A DNA stretch of 64,000 nucleotides from Lycium barbarum (taxonomy: Eukaryota; Streptophyta; Magnoliopsida; Solanales; Solanaceae), in contig NC_083339.1 in assembly GCF_019175385.1 (NCBI RefSeq), positions 77,210,307 through 77,274,306 of the forward strand. Direction: 5' to 3'. Positions 36,857 to 48,513 of the stretch are shown here, piece by piece; within the stretch, counting starts at the first letter, position 1; every line of letters begins with the position of its first letter. Under the pieces are notes generated by a model. The model worked only from the letters and a program-made list of their open reading frames with translations, was not told the DNA's origin and ran no database searches. Both the position numbers and the translations under genes were made by a program.

Positions 36857-39798
36857 TGTTATATCCTGCATTTTCACATATTCGGAAAAATTCGAGATAA
36901 TTTTGACTTGTAGCGAATAAGGCCGTATTTGGACTTTACTTAGTGTGAACGTGTCGGTTATGGAAACATTGGTGCGGAAATACTGAGGAAGGTCGAGGGT
37001 AAAATTGGAATTTTGGAAATTTGTTCCGTGAAGTACAAAATAAAATCTATAGCCAATTGGGCTAAAAAAAATGAAAAACAAAGGCCCAAATTGGAGAAGT
37101 GGCCGGCCATGGAACAAGTTAAAGATGCCCAAGCCCAAGTGTAATATTATGTGATAAATATAGAAAAGAGAGGATAAGTCTTCAAGTTGCAAGAAACTTC
37201 AAGAACAATTGAGAAAAAAAAGAAAGGCCTACAGCCAAGAGAGAAAAAAAAAAGAAAAAAAAGAAAAAAAATTCTTGGAGCTCAATCCTTTGGTTCAAAA
37301 ATCCATCTCTTTTGGAATTATTACTAAGTGCAAGATTCTCTACAAAGTGATATAATTATTTTGGCAAGAAAGTAGTTTTGGTGGCAAGTGAAGAACTTGA
37401 AGAAAAGGTAAGAATCAATTCATTTTCTTATGTTATGAAGTTTGGTTTATGTTGTAGTATGTAGAAATGAGTAGAGTTTATGAAAATATGTAAGTTTGCA
37501 AAGTGGGTGTGTTTGTTTGAAAGTGGTCGTGTGTGTGTGTTGATGTATTGATATAATGAGTTGAATTTTTGTGTTGTATTCTAGTTGCGGTTATGGTAGA
37601 AATTATATTGGAAATGAAAGTTGAAAGAATTTGGTGGAAGTTGGAAATATAGGAATATGGCCGTGAGATGTAGGGATTGAAATGGAAATGGATTTGTTGT
37701 ATTTAGTATGTTATTTATGTTGTTGTAGTCTTGTGATGAAAATGAGAAAATTGTTGTTAAGAGATTGTCGGAAAGTAGGTGATTTTATTATGGTTTATGT
37801 AATTATGAGAATGAAGTTGTAAGATGCAAATTGTTGTGGTTGTAAATGAGATTGGAAGGTAAGGATAGGTTATGGATGTTTATGTTAAAGATTGGAAGTT
37901 TAGGTGGATTATGGTTTTGGGTGGAAAATTGTATATCTTGTGAATATTTTGTGGAAATGTTATGAAATGTTTCCGAATTGTGTTGCAATGATCTTGATTA
38001 GTAATGAATACGAGAATGTCGATATTGATGTGAAAATACGAAGGTGGAATGAAGGTTATGACATTATATTGGAAAGATGAATAGTTATGTTATATTGTGT
38101 TTTATATGGTAATTGTTGATGTTGTTGGATTGTTGGGTTGTTGTTGTTGATATATTAGGCCGAGCTAAGTTTCGGGGATGCAATATGTGTAGGGGAGATG
38201 CTGCCCAAATTTTTGTAGAAAAGTATAAGCTAAGATTCAAGTTCTAAAGGCTTGAAATTTCTAATTGGTAAACATGACCATTTGTAGATTTTGGGCGAAA
38301 CGGGAATCGAATTTGAGCGAGCATAAGGCGCAGCTAAGGTATGTAAAGCTCACTCTTTCCTTCTTTTGGCATGTCCTATGTATACTAGGTCAGGACTTGA
38401 GCCTCGGGAACAATTCTGTCCATCGAAACCCGAGTTTGATTTTGAATACTATTCGTTCAATGTAGTTGAACTATAATTCTTATGTTTTGTTGGAAAAGCG
38501 TCTAAACATCCATAACTTCCACAAGCGTATTCGGATTGCTTTGAAACTTTCTTGGATGACTCCATAGAGTCCAATGTTTGTAATTTATATCCGCCACCTC
38601 GACTTGACCTGAGGTGGGCCCACAAGTTCCGAAACTTCCTTCGCTTGTCTCACTTGAGCTATTCTTGTATGATATAAAAGTAAGTATTCTGATATTCTGG
38701 ATAAGCTACTTACCTTCTGTATTTTTCCTGATATACGATTCTTGTGTGATGCATGATTCTGGCATGTGTGACTTATGTTTGGAAAGTAATAAAGTTATCA
38801 CTTGTATTAAGCGCACTGTGTGGTATTGACCGCTAGACCCCTGACCGCGGTGTGTGCGACATTGACCACTGGACCCCTGACCGCGGTATGCCGCACTATG
38901 TGATGTTGAACGCTGGACCCTTGACCGCGATATCTGCGACATTGACCGCTGGACCCCTGACCGCGGTATGTCGGGTTTGGGATGCTAACCGCTGGACACT
39001 TGGTCGCGGTATGTGTGATAGTGACCGCTGGACTTTTGGCCGCGGTAATTGTGTGTTTGATTTTCTGTATGTATGAGACGGAGATGTTTTTCAAAAGAAA
39101 GCAAAGTATTTTGACATTTTGATTGCCGTAATTGTCTTCCGGAACCTTATGTATGATTTGTACGTCAGATGCAACACTTTGGTATTTTGGCTATTGTGCT
39201 CACCTTCTGTACATTTTACTTCGGTTATGTCTTCGTTTACTGTACTTCCTCCTTTGCATACTCAGTACATCTTTCGTACTGACCCCCTTTCTTCGGGGGC
39301 TGCGTTTCATGCCCGCAGGTACAGATTCACGTTTTGGTGACCCACCGGCGTAGGATTTCCCTTTTGCTGTTCGGAGTGCTCCCTTTGTTCCGGAGCCGAC
39401 GTTTTGGGTACATACTCTTCTGATGTATATGTTTATGTTTATTTAGGGTACGGCGGGGCCCTGTCCCGCCATCTGATTCTGTTGTTCCGTACTAGAGGTC
39501 TGTAGACATAGACGTGGGTAATGTACAGTTTTGTTTGGACGCGTTGTGTAAATTGTGTTTGGGCGGCCCATCCGCCGTGGCGGCCCTATCGGCCGCGTGT
39601 ATGTATGTTTCGGTACGTTATGTATAGTATGATAGCCTTGCCGGCTTCTATGCAGTATATATGGTTGTAGGCACCAGTGTGGAGCCATGTCTGATATTCA
39701 TTTATATACGAGTCGTCTGTATGCTGAATTTGGTAAATGAGCGCGTAGGGGAGCCCAGTTCGGGCACTAGTCACGGCCTACGGGGATGGGTCGTGACA
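36857..39798 (+). repeat. E4 5' LTR
   Basis: TGTTATATCCTGC...GGGTCGTGACA, 2,942 bp, directly followed by the PBS. It has a donor-like AAAAG/GTAAGA at 37407, an acceptor-like GTAG/GGGAGATGCTGCCC at 38192, a 146-nt segment, a donor-like AAG/GTATGTAAAGC at 38338, twin stem-loops at 39264-39299 and an acceptor-like GCAG/GTAC at 39318. From about 38340 to the end it is almost the same as solo LTR L2, but the first half is different. An A-rich tract lies at 37215-37270. Confidence 0.92.
38824..39048 (+). repeat. GC-rich minisatellite in the E4 LTR, six units
   Basis: Same repeat as 17245-17432 with one unit more. Units begin TTGACCGCTGGACCC-like and end CGCGGTAT-like. Copy number and single bases differ between the two LTRs. 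Confidence 0.88.
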
Positions 39799-39802
39799 GA
39801 AG

Positions 39803-39814
39803 TGGTATCAGAGC
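39803..39814 (+). promoter_or_regulatory. E4 primer binding site, initiator-Met type
   Basis: TGGTATCAGAGC four bases after the LTR end, complementary to plant initiator tRNA-Met. The leader from here to 40002 matches that of E2 and E3. Confidence 0.93.
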
Positions 39815-40002
39815 GGTTCGTCCTCGGATTGTCTACATACCGTGTCTAGTAGAGTCTTGTTTATCGGTGTGTTGTGCACCACATCTATAAACAGGAGGCT
39901 ACAGGGCATTTAGGGTGTTATCTTTCCTTCTGGTCCTAGATCGTGCGATAGAGCTGTGTTATCAGGATGGTTCTTCCCTGACAAATTGTTATATTTTCAG
40001 CG

Positions 40003-41240
40003 ATGCCTCTGAAGAAGGCCACAGCCGCCCAGAAGGGCAAGTCTACAGCGGCAGGTGAGACCAGCCGAGCTCAGGTGACTACTAGGGCTCGTGCCCAGAT
40101 TGAGCCAGATGTTGTGCCTTCGACGGCCAGTTCTGCTACGCCACCAGTATCGGAGGGATTTGGAGCAGCCACAGCTGCAGCACAGGGGGCGGCTCCACCG
40201 CCAGCTCCCGCGGCACCAGTACTTGTACCTCCAGCCCCCCAGCCAGGGGCGGATGATGGGACCTGCGAGAGGCAGTCCAGCTGTTGACTTAATTGGTAGC
40301 AGGGCAGGTTTACAGACAGGGAGCAGGGGATGATCGTGTAGACAGACGCGATAGCCAGAGGGCGCGTGATTTTCTGCTTTGTCGCCCCCAGAGTTTTTCG
40401 GGTCAAAGCCCGCAGAAGACCCTCAGGAGTTCATCCGACAAGTGCAGCGTACCCTGCAATTGATTAGTGCCTCCGAGACAGAGTCGGTTGAGTTGGCGTC
40501 GTACCGGTTGCACGATGTAGCGGCTAATTGGTACGAGTCTTGGATGTTGTCCAGAGGCGAGGGTGCCCCTCCAGCCGTATGGGGAGAGTTTACAGAGGCC
40601 TTCCTGGCCCATTTTCTACCTCCGGAGGTGAGGCAGGCCAGAGTAGACAGATTCCTGCTATTGAGACAGAGGGGCAGGAGTGTCAGGGAGTACAGCTTGG
40701 AGTTCGATTCGCTGGCCAGATATGCGCCCGCTTATGTCGTTAATATGACTGACCGGGTGCATCGTTATGTGATAGGGATAGATGATTATTTGGTTGACAG
40801 CTGCACGGTGATGGCGGCCCAGACAGGGATGAGCATTGCCCATATACAGGCCCACGCCCAGAGTATGGAGGACCGACACCGAGGGCGTCAGCCTGACAGG
40901 GATTATGACAGGGGTACGCCCAAGAGGTCCAGATCCGCGAGATATTCTGGGGAATAGTGAGGCAAGCAGCCTCAGCAGCAGCAGAGCAGATAACCTCCCC
41001 AACTAGCACAGAGCACGCCCCCACAGTTCCTCGGCTGGGGACCAGATGGTGCAGAGTATCCAAGAGCAGGCCAGAGCTCTGGGGCTTCAGGCTTACAGAT
41101 GGACAGAGGTTCCAGCCAGTGGCGGCCACCCCTACCCCGATGCCCTCATTGTAGGAGACACCACCAGGAGGGGGAGTGTCGTCATGCCACGGGTGCTTGC
41201 TTTACCTGCGGCCAGCAGGGCCATTATATGAGAGAGCGGG
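40003..41240 (+). pseudogene. gag: E4 gag (Tekay/Del chromovirus), broken
   Basis: The ATG at 40003 opens MPLKKATAAQKGKS and an Ala/Pro-rich N-terminus. The frame shifts near 40258 and again near 40380. The capsid region follows (PEFFGSKPAEDPQEFIRQVQ, ANWYESWMLSRGEG, FLAHFLPPEVRQARVDRFL, VREYSLEFDSLARYAP), then TAG at 40955. A CCHC pair lies at 41141-41236: CPHCRRHHQEGEC is complete (C-x2-C-x3-H-x4-C), while the second, CFTCGQQGHYMRER, has Arg for the last Cys. Gag would package RNA in the particle. Element sequence stops at about 41240, where it joins a different LTR, so protease and pol are deleted. Confidence 0.88.
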
Positions 41241-41954
41241 TCCCGTAAGTTGTTTCTATTATTTTGCATATCGTACATACGTTCTATATATCTGAATCTT
41301 ATTATGATTCCGTCTGTTATACTTCTGTACTTTTGATTCTGATTATGATTCTGTTTACTGTATTTCTTGCCTTACATACTCAGTACATATTCCGTACTGA
41401 CCCCCTTTCTTCGGGGCTGCGTTTCATGCCACGCAGGTACACCCAGATGATCAGAAGACTTGGCTAGGAGGTGTTTCAGCGGGATTGGCGAGCTCCACTT
41501 CCCATCGGAGTGTCGCCGAGTCAGAGTATACATAAGTTGTGTTTTCGGATTTGTGTTAGAGACTTTGCAGACAGAGTCGTGGGTACAGGGTGTCAGTTTG
41601 TAAGCGGCTTCATCAGCCGATGTGATATTTGTGACATGTTCAGATTCCATATGTCTACAGATTTTGTTTGGTTTGGTCTAAGTGGCCTATATGTTCGTAT
41701 ATGTATGTATGTTCAGGCGATGTGCATTCCGCATGCCTACGGGATTTGATGTGATATGTTTGATATGTTTGATACACGTGGCCGCGTAAGACGATGTCTG
41801 TTCTCAGTTTCTGTTGAAAGTCCTATCGTATGCTTCATGTGATTTGATCTGGAAATTTGAAAAGAATATGTATGAAATCAGAGTCTGAGGGTTCGCTCGG
41901 CTCCGTATATGGGGTCGGGTGCCCATCACACCCTAATAAGGTTAGGGTGTGACA
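41241..41954 (+). mobile_element. LTR 3' fragment, family of solo LTR L6
   Basis: Contains the twin stem-loops (41382-41416) and the acceptor-like GCAG/GTAC, and ends GGGTGTGACA. The last 200 bp match the reverse complement of 58052-58330. Its end forms a perfect 11-bp hairpin, TCACACCCTAA and TTAGGGTGTGA. It is joined directly to E4 gag, so a deletion removed E4 pol and the first part of this LTR. Confidence 0.75.
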
Positions 41955-42612
41955 GCAAATATGGAAATCTTGACTTGACTTGAATTATAGTTCTTGGTGA
42001 ATAATACAAATGACGTCAAGGAAGTGTTATGAGAAAAATAAATATGATGTTGTGTTGTAGTTATGGTTATGGGTAATTTTGAAGGTGGATTTGAGAAGTA
42101 GACAACGATTAACTTGAAGAGTCTATTTATTAAGTTATTATGGGTGTTCTTATTGGTGGTTGGGGAGTTGTTTTATTTGATAGAGGAAGTTGTCAGAACA
42201 AAGGAAATGTCGCCAAATCCCCATTAGCCCTTAGTTTCTTTAACTTAACCTTAAGTATGTTTCCGGTTATCTAATCTTAGTCCGGTTATCTAATCTTAGT
42301 ACAAATTCTCTTGAAGGTAGAATCGAGAGCTTAAAAGGCAAACAATTAGACGATAAAGTCGAGGAGACTTAAAGGTATGTGAGGCTAGTCCCCTTCCTTC
42401 AAAGGCATGACTTCTATACTATAATTTATTTTCTATACTTCTATGACCTTCTTACATCCCTAAAGATGAAGGTTAAAGATCCTTAAGAACTCCTTATGAG
42501 GTAGAAATGAGATATATTTTATGATAATGATGCTTTTATGAGACTGATAATCTTATGTTTATGATTTCATTGATGTTATTCCTTGTTGTTGCCTCACCTC
42601 ATGATACTAGTC
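41955..42612 (+). repeat. First copy of a 0.65-kb direct duplication
   Basis: From AAATATGGAAAT to GATACTAGTC it matches 43383-44027. This copy has a 22-bp tandem duplication (CCGGTTATCTAATCTTAGT twice, near 42262-42300) that the second lacks. No coding sequence is visible. Confidence 0.8.
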
Positions 42613-44935
42613 GGAATTTCGGATTGTTGCACGGTAAATAGACTAATGCAAGTTAAGGTGTCTATGGAGTCCCTAGAAGTAGGAGGGGATACTTAAAGAC
42701 TCTAATTAAGATTTCCAAAGACAATTGACGGGAGAGAAGAAAGCTTGTTGGAGAAGTTAAGGCAGAGGGTGTCTTACCCCGTGTACAAATGTACCAACAG
42801 GTGTTCTTGGTAATTTACGGGACTATAAGTTGAACAGATCGAATCGGCGAAAGCGGAACTGAATCAGGAAAAGTTTGCAGGCACCAGTCACAGTTGACGG
42901 GCCGTCGACACGTAGACGGACCATCGATGAGTACCGTCCCTGCGTTTCTGCAATCAAACATTTGCAGGCGTGAGTCGATGGAGCCAGTCGACGGGTCGTC
43001 GACCCGGCCGTCGAACCGCCTATCTGGAGTTTTCTAGTGTCAGCTATAAATAGACGAGTCATGCCTTAAATTTTCAGATTTCATTCTCTCTCCAAGTCTT
43101 AAAGGTTCTAGAATAATTCTCTCATCATAGTATCATATATCCAAGGGAAATCAAGGACTAAACACCAAGAATTAGTAAAAATCAAGTGTATGGATGCTCA
43201 CTAGGGTTTGTAGAGATCAAGAAACCCTTTTGTGTTGAGGTAGGGTTTTCTCCTAGTGAAGCATTCTCATCCAAAGTCCATGCCTACATCATCAAAGGAG
43301 AGTTTTATGTTCAATTCATGTTATTAAGAATATTGAGTGGTTGAAAGACTTGTATTATGGAAAGAGGAAGAATATAGAGTGAAAATATGGAAATAATGAC
43401 TTGACTTGAATTATAGTTCTTGGTGAATAATACAAATGACGTTACGGAAGTGTTATGTGAAGAATAAATATGATGTTGTGTTGTAGTTATGGTTATGGGT
43501 GATTTTGAAGGTGGATTTGAGAAGTAGACAATGATTAACTTGAAGAATCTATTGATTAAGTTATTATGGGTGTTCTTATTGGTGGTTGGGGAGTTGTTTT
43601 ATTTTATAGAGGAAGTTGTTGGAACAAAGGAAATGTCCCCAAATCCCCATTTGCCCTTAGTTGCTTTATCTTAAGCTTAAGTATGTTTCCGGTTATCTAA
43701 TCTTAGTACAAATTCTCTTGAAGGTAGAATCACGAGCTTGAAAGGCAAACAATTAGACGATAAAGTCGAGGAGACGTAAAGGTATGTGAGGCTAGTCCCC
43801 TTCCTTCAAAGGCATGACTTCTACACTATAATTTCTTTTCGATACTCCCATGACCTTCTTACATCCCTAAAGATGAAGGTTAAAGAACCTTAAGAACTCA
43901 TTATGAGGTGAAATGAGATATATTCGATGATAATGATGATGATAATGATGCTTTCATGAGCCTGATAATCTTATGTCTATGATTTCATTGATGTTATTCC
44001 TTGTTGTTGCCTCACCTCATGATACTAGTCCTTTCGAGACGAGGCATAGCGATGATGATTATTCCATAAAATAATCGGAGGTTCCCGACCTTACGTCACT
44101 CCGATAGAGTTACAGTTTTTACTTGGGCTCTTATGCATGCTTCATGTTAAGTATATGATGATGATTACATCGTGCCTATACGGCCTGGAAGCACCACTAC
44201 GGTGAGAGTAGTGGGCGGCTTATGGATGATTACACCGTGTCTATATGGCACAGGTAGGACCACTAGTGGGCGGCGTGAGATGGTTACCCCGGACGCGGGA
44301 TAATGATGTTATTGATTCAGACAGCTTATGTATGTATATGTGATATGTTTAAAGGTAATAGTGAGCATGCATGATTCTGCCTCCAGAGGCAAGCAGTTAC
44401 AATTATCATTTCTTCTTATGCTTTCTATATTTCCTTATTATGCTATCATATATACCTTACATACTTAGTACATTGTTCGTACTGACGTCCTTTTCTTTAT
44501 GGACGTTGTGTTCATGCCCACAGGTAGACAGGGGGACAGTGTAGATGCTTAGGAGCTTACTCAGCAGTCGTGCAGGAGCACCCCACTACTTCGGCGGTGC
44601 AGCCTATGAGTTTATTCATTTGTGTACATATTTGGGGCACGACGGGGTCCTGTCCCATCATTATGATTCCAGTATTCCAGTTAGAGGCTTGTAGATGCGT
44701 ATATGTGGGTTGTAGATGTTATGTGACCCCCTTTATTGTAGATTTTGTACATTATTTTTTGTAGCCTTATGGGCCTATCCGTATATATGATTTGGGAGAT
44801 CTTTGGAGATTGTTCCATGATAAGTTTTGTGTTGAGAATGATATATGCCCAGGTTGAGTAAGTTAGTCAGCATGATAAGCGGTGCTCGGTAGTAAGCTCC
44901 GAGTACCCGTCATGGCCCCTAGTTGGGTCGTGACA
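42613..44935 (+). mobile_element. Long LTR with TATA box, ends GGGTCGTGACA
   Basis: Has TATAAATA at 43045-43052, followed by CTCTCTCC. A donor-like AAAG/GTATGTGAGGC lies near 43782, stem-loops at 44467-44506 with a changed second stem (ACGTCC and GGACGT), an acceptor-like CACAG/GTAG near 44522, and a terminal hairpin GTCATGGCC...GGGTCGTGAC before the end. Palindromic GACGG-N-CCGTC motifs lie at 42894-43018, upstream of the TATA box. The left end is uncertain. No PBS follows, so it is solo or truncated. Confidence 0.65.
43045..43052 (+). promoter_or_regulatory. TATA box of the 42.6-44.9-kb LTR
   Basis: CTATAAATAGACG is a strong plant TATA context, and a pyrimidine-rich initiator-like TTTCATTCTCTCTCC lies about 30 bases downstream. 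Confidence 0.65.
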
Positions 44936-47900
44936 AGGGTGGTTGTCACCATCCTTATTCCCAGTGTCGCACAAGATTCAAGGGGTTTCATTGAACCCCA
45001 GACATGGCTGGCACTGGGGGAAGGTTTGACCAACCCCAAATGATCCTTAACATTACCACAATCAAACAGAAGTGCACAATTAGAACCAAATATCATTGAA
45101 CAGTCTAGCCTTCCAAACAGGACACAAAGGAAAGGCAAAACATAACTCCTAAGGAACAAAGGACAATATTTCACTATGCACCATTACTACTACTTAATTA
45201 CAACAAGGGACAGGCATATATTCATTAAACTACGCATCATTTTAAACCAGGAGTGGTCTATGCATAATAAGCTTATCAATCTCTTTATGAAGATGTACAA
45301 CCATAGACAGATTCCAATGTAAAATTCAGTCACACACTGCACATATAAAGGGAGCCAAAGCAGACCCTAGTAAAAAAGAAAGTATATTCCAAGTCATATT
45401 TGCAAAGGCCAGGTGTAGACTGGGAAGACAGGTATAACAAGAGAAAGGAAACTGATTTCAGTCAAGCTAAACACACAAACATGACACCTAGGTGGATTTT
45501 TAGGTCCCAGTCAGACTTAACAAGATGAAGACTTCAAATAAAAGTATGCAGGCTACACACATAGTATAGAAAGGATGCATAAAATCATTCATGTCTCCTT
45601 GGTGAAGTTTCTTGAAAAGAGGAAGGACCTACATGATCTTAAGAGTCTTTAATAACTCAGTTTCAGTTTCAATGCCTCATCTATTCAAATTTCCTATTTT
45701 CCTTTAAGCTCTTCCCTTTTTGTATTCTAGTTCAACCATGAACATGTGCACCTAGGTTTTACTAAGCCACTTATCAATGCATGTCTGATTTTTAGCCAAG
45801 TCTTCTAGAGTCTAGCAACAAAGTTCACATGATTTTTTGAAAGATTTGTACAGTTAGCATGCACCACCATGGGCTTATGAAAGTTCCATGGTGCCTTTTA
45901 TGTGAAGGGAAAGTATGGTGAATCAAACAGTGCTATGATCACCCCCCTAGATCCCCTCTCAAGGCACCTTTTAAAAAGACTCTTCCTAGTCATGTGGTTT
46001 TTAGCTTACCTTCAATATTTTCTAATCATAAAGAACACTTGCTACCAGGAATTACTTATAGCCAAGTGCCTTAACAAGTTCAAATGCATGGACATATAAG
46101 TGGACATGATCATTTAGGCTAGGACTGGGATCATTTTCACCACTTAGAAGCTAGCAAAATCCATACAGAATCACAGCCTAAGTCAGGGTGTCATTAACAA
46201 GTTCTTTAACCTACTTCACAGAACCATCTTAAATTAGCTAGGCATTTAACAAGTCATGTCATACTACAAACTTCATCTGGCCAAGTCATAGAAAATGTAT
46301 ATGAGGCAGTCAAGTAAATGATGATAATTAGAATATCTAGACTGAGTATTAAAGATTAAGCCTAAACACAAATGATTCAAGTAGTGACAGTAGGCAGATT
46401 TCCATTTTTTTTTATCTTAAGCTAGTTATATTCCAATAGAAATCATGTAGGAAATCTCATGATTTAACAACACAGACTAGATTGACAATTTGATCTTGGA
46501 TATGGCATGATCACTTTCTTTGAAACATTTAGAACCTTCAAATAGAATACAAAGGGAATTCAAGCAAAAAAATTACCAAATGGCCATGAACCAACTCTTA
46601 TTCTTAGTAAAGATCCTTTATTACCTAAGCAAGACCAAACATTCAAGCCTTTGACACAACAAGATTCACAGAAAAGGAAGAAAAGGGAAGAAGGAAGAAA
46701 GACTCAACTGGCAAATGAAATAAATCTCTAAACTATAATGCAGGTGCAAAGATAATAGATCATCTTTATAAACAGGTCACATGACAAACACTATAGATTT
46801 CCACTCAAGTCCTAAAAGGGCTAATTCCTGAACAAAAAAAAAAATTGGTTCAAATCCCTTGCCACCATAGTCTTTAGATGGGGTTATTCTCATGAATATA
46901 CACAAGGTTCAAGCTAGCCTAGGTAGCTTCATCCTCCCACCCCTTTTACCTAGTCATGTTTTAATATTGAAGTAGACTAAATTTGTAGAGTAAAGTCACT
47001 CCAACAAACTAAGGGTTCATCATTAGCCTAAACCTCTTTTTCCATCTAATAGTCTTGATTTAGTACCTTTCTAGACTTATTGTCATTATGGTTCTATCCC
47101 TGATTTGCTTATTCACACATCTAACTTAATAATTACTAGTTGTTAAGGCTAAGTCCACTAAGTATTTCTTAACTTAGAACTTAAATTGTCAACAACAAGC
47201 TGGTTATTTTTATTAGCCAAACCGAATCCAAGGGACATGATCAAATGAGAACTTTAAGCACTTTAGTTTCCCCAACAAAGCATATCTAAATTGTAAATCC
47301 TGTTTTAAATTGACTTGTTTTCAAAATGAAACAATAAACCAGACTGATCTAAGAAAGAACATAAGGCTTCCTTATTTAATGAAAAAATGAAATGTTGCAT
47401 TCTTAATCTGCCTATATCCCTAATCCTTTTTTTTCCACCATATTTACCAAAGTCAAAACAGATACTGCACACTATAGAGTTTAACAAGCCAATAGGGAGT
47501 AGGAACAAATCACAAAGTGGGTTAGGCTACGGTATTTATATAGCAATGCAACATCCACCATGGAAGACATGAAACATTTGCACCCAAATTCTTTAGGCAC
47601 AACTTTAAGGTGATTTTCACTTAGGCATAGTAGCATAGGAGTAGGGCAGTCTTATTTTAAAAGAAGAACATCACAAATCAACTAATGACAATTCTAGACA
47701 TGTTCAAAAAATGCAAAAAACAAAGGTCCTTAGACACAATTAGAAATGTACTTAAGTCATGAATCCCTTTGGAGATAGGTGTTATCACATTATGATGCAA
47801 GTAATCAAATGATGACCCTATAAACATGTCATATGTACTTCCTAACACAAAGCAGTATTACCAAAGAGTCACACAATCTATTCCAACAGCCTTACAACAA

Positions 47901-47940
47901 CCTATGTGTTTCCTTATTAAACTAAGCACCTCTTATTTCA

Positions 47941-47992
<52 letters not shown>

Positions 47993-48508
47993 ATAGTGCA
48001 CTGTTGACCTTTATCAAACCTCAAAACCATTTCAGTATAAATCATTTCAAGTTTTCCAGCAATCTCAAACATTCTTGCAAAGGATTAGCACTGATCTAGA
48101 ACATCCAACTGAAAAAAAAAAATGAGATACTAGATTAAGTACATAAGATAAACAAGACATCATGTTTCGGAGGGACTCATTCTAAAGATTATTAAACAGT
48201 GCTTAAGTCAAAATCCCATTACAAGACCACTAATCAGGAATACTTAACAACACAGACCAATCATCAACTTATAATCAAAATAACAGAAATATATAAAAGG
48301 GTTGGGGTATTACCTTTTTACAATGCAGCCTTTGGTCAAGAATGGATTCAAAAGCCCCTTGTGGTTCCACCCTTAAACTCAACCACAAGAGAAGGAAAAA
48401 TAAATAAAATTTTATAACTAAGGGTCTCAAACCCGTCAAAGAGAGTTTTTTTTTTAGTCTAAAATTATACTTTTGCTTAAACTTCAAGTTCTTGACTTAA
48501 ATTTCTCG
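44936..48508 (-). other. AT-rich sequence without ORFs, perhaps part of a long minus LTR
   Basis: No coding sequence of note. At 44980-45000, GGGGTTTCATTGAACCCC forms a hairpin. Together with 51646-53125 it may be one element part in minus orientation, because a TATA box (51696-51703 on minus) and a TGTTGACACC end (53125) lie on the far side of the L5 insertion. Its left end and family are not determined. Confidence 0.35.
47940..47990. repeat. (TA)n(TG)n microsatellite
   Basis: About 17 bases of alternating TA followed by about 30 bases of alternating TG. Confidence 0.95.
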
Positions 48509-48513
48509 CCTTT

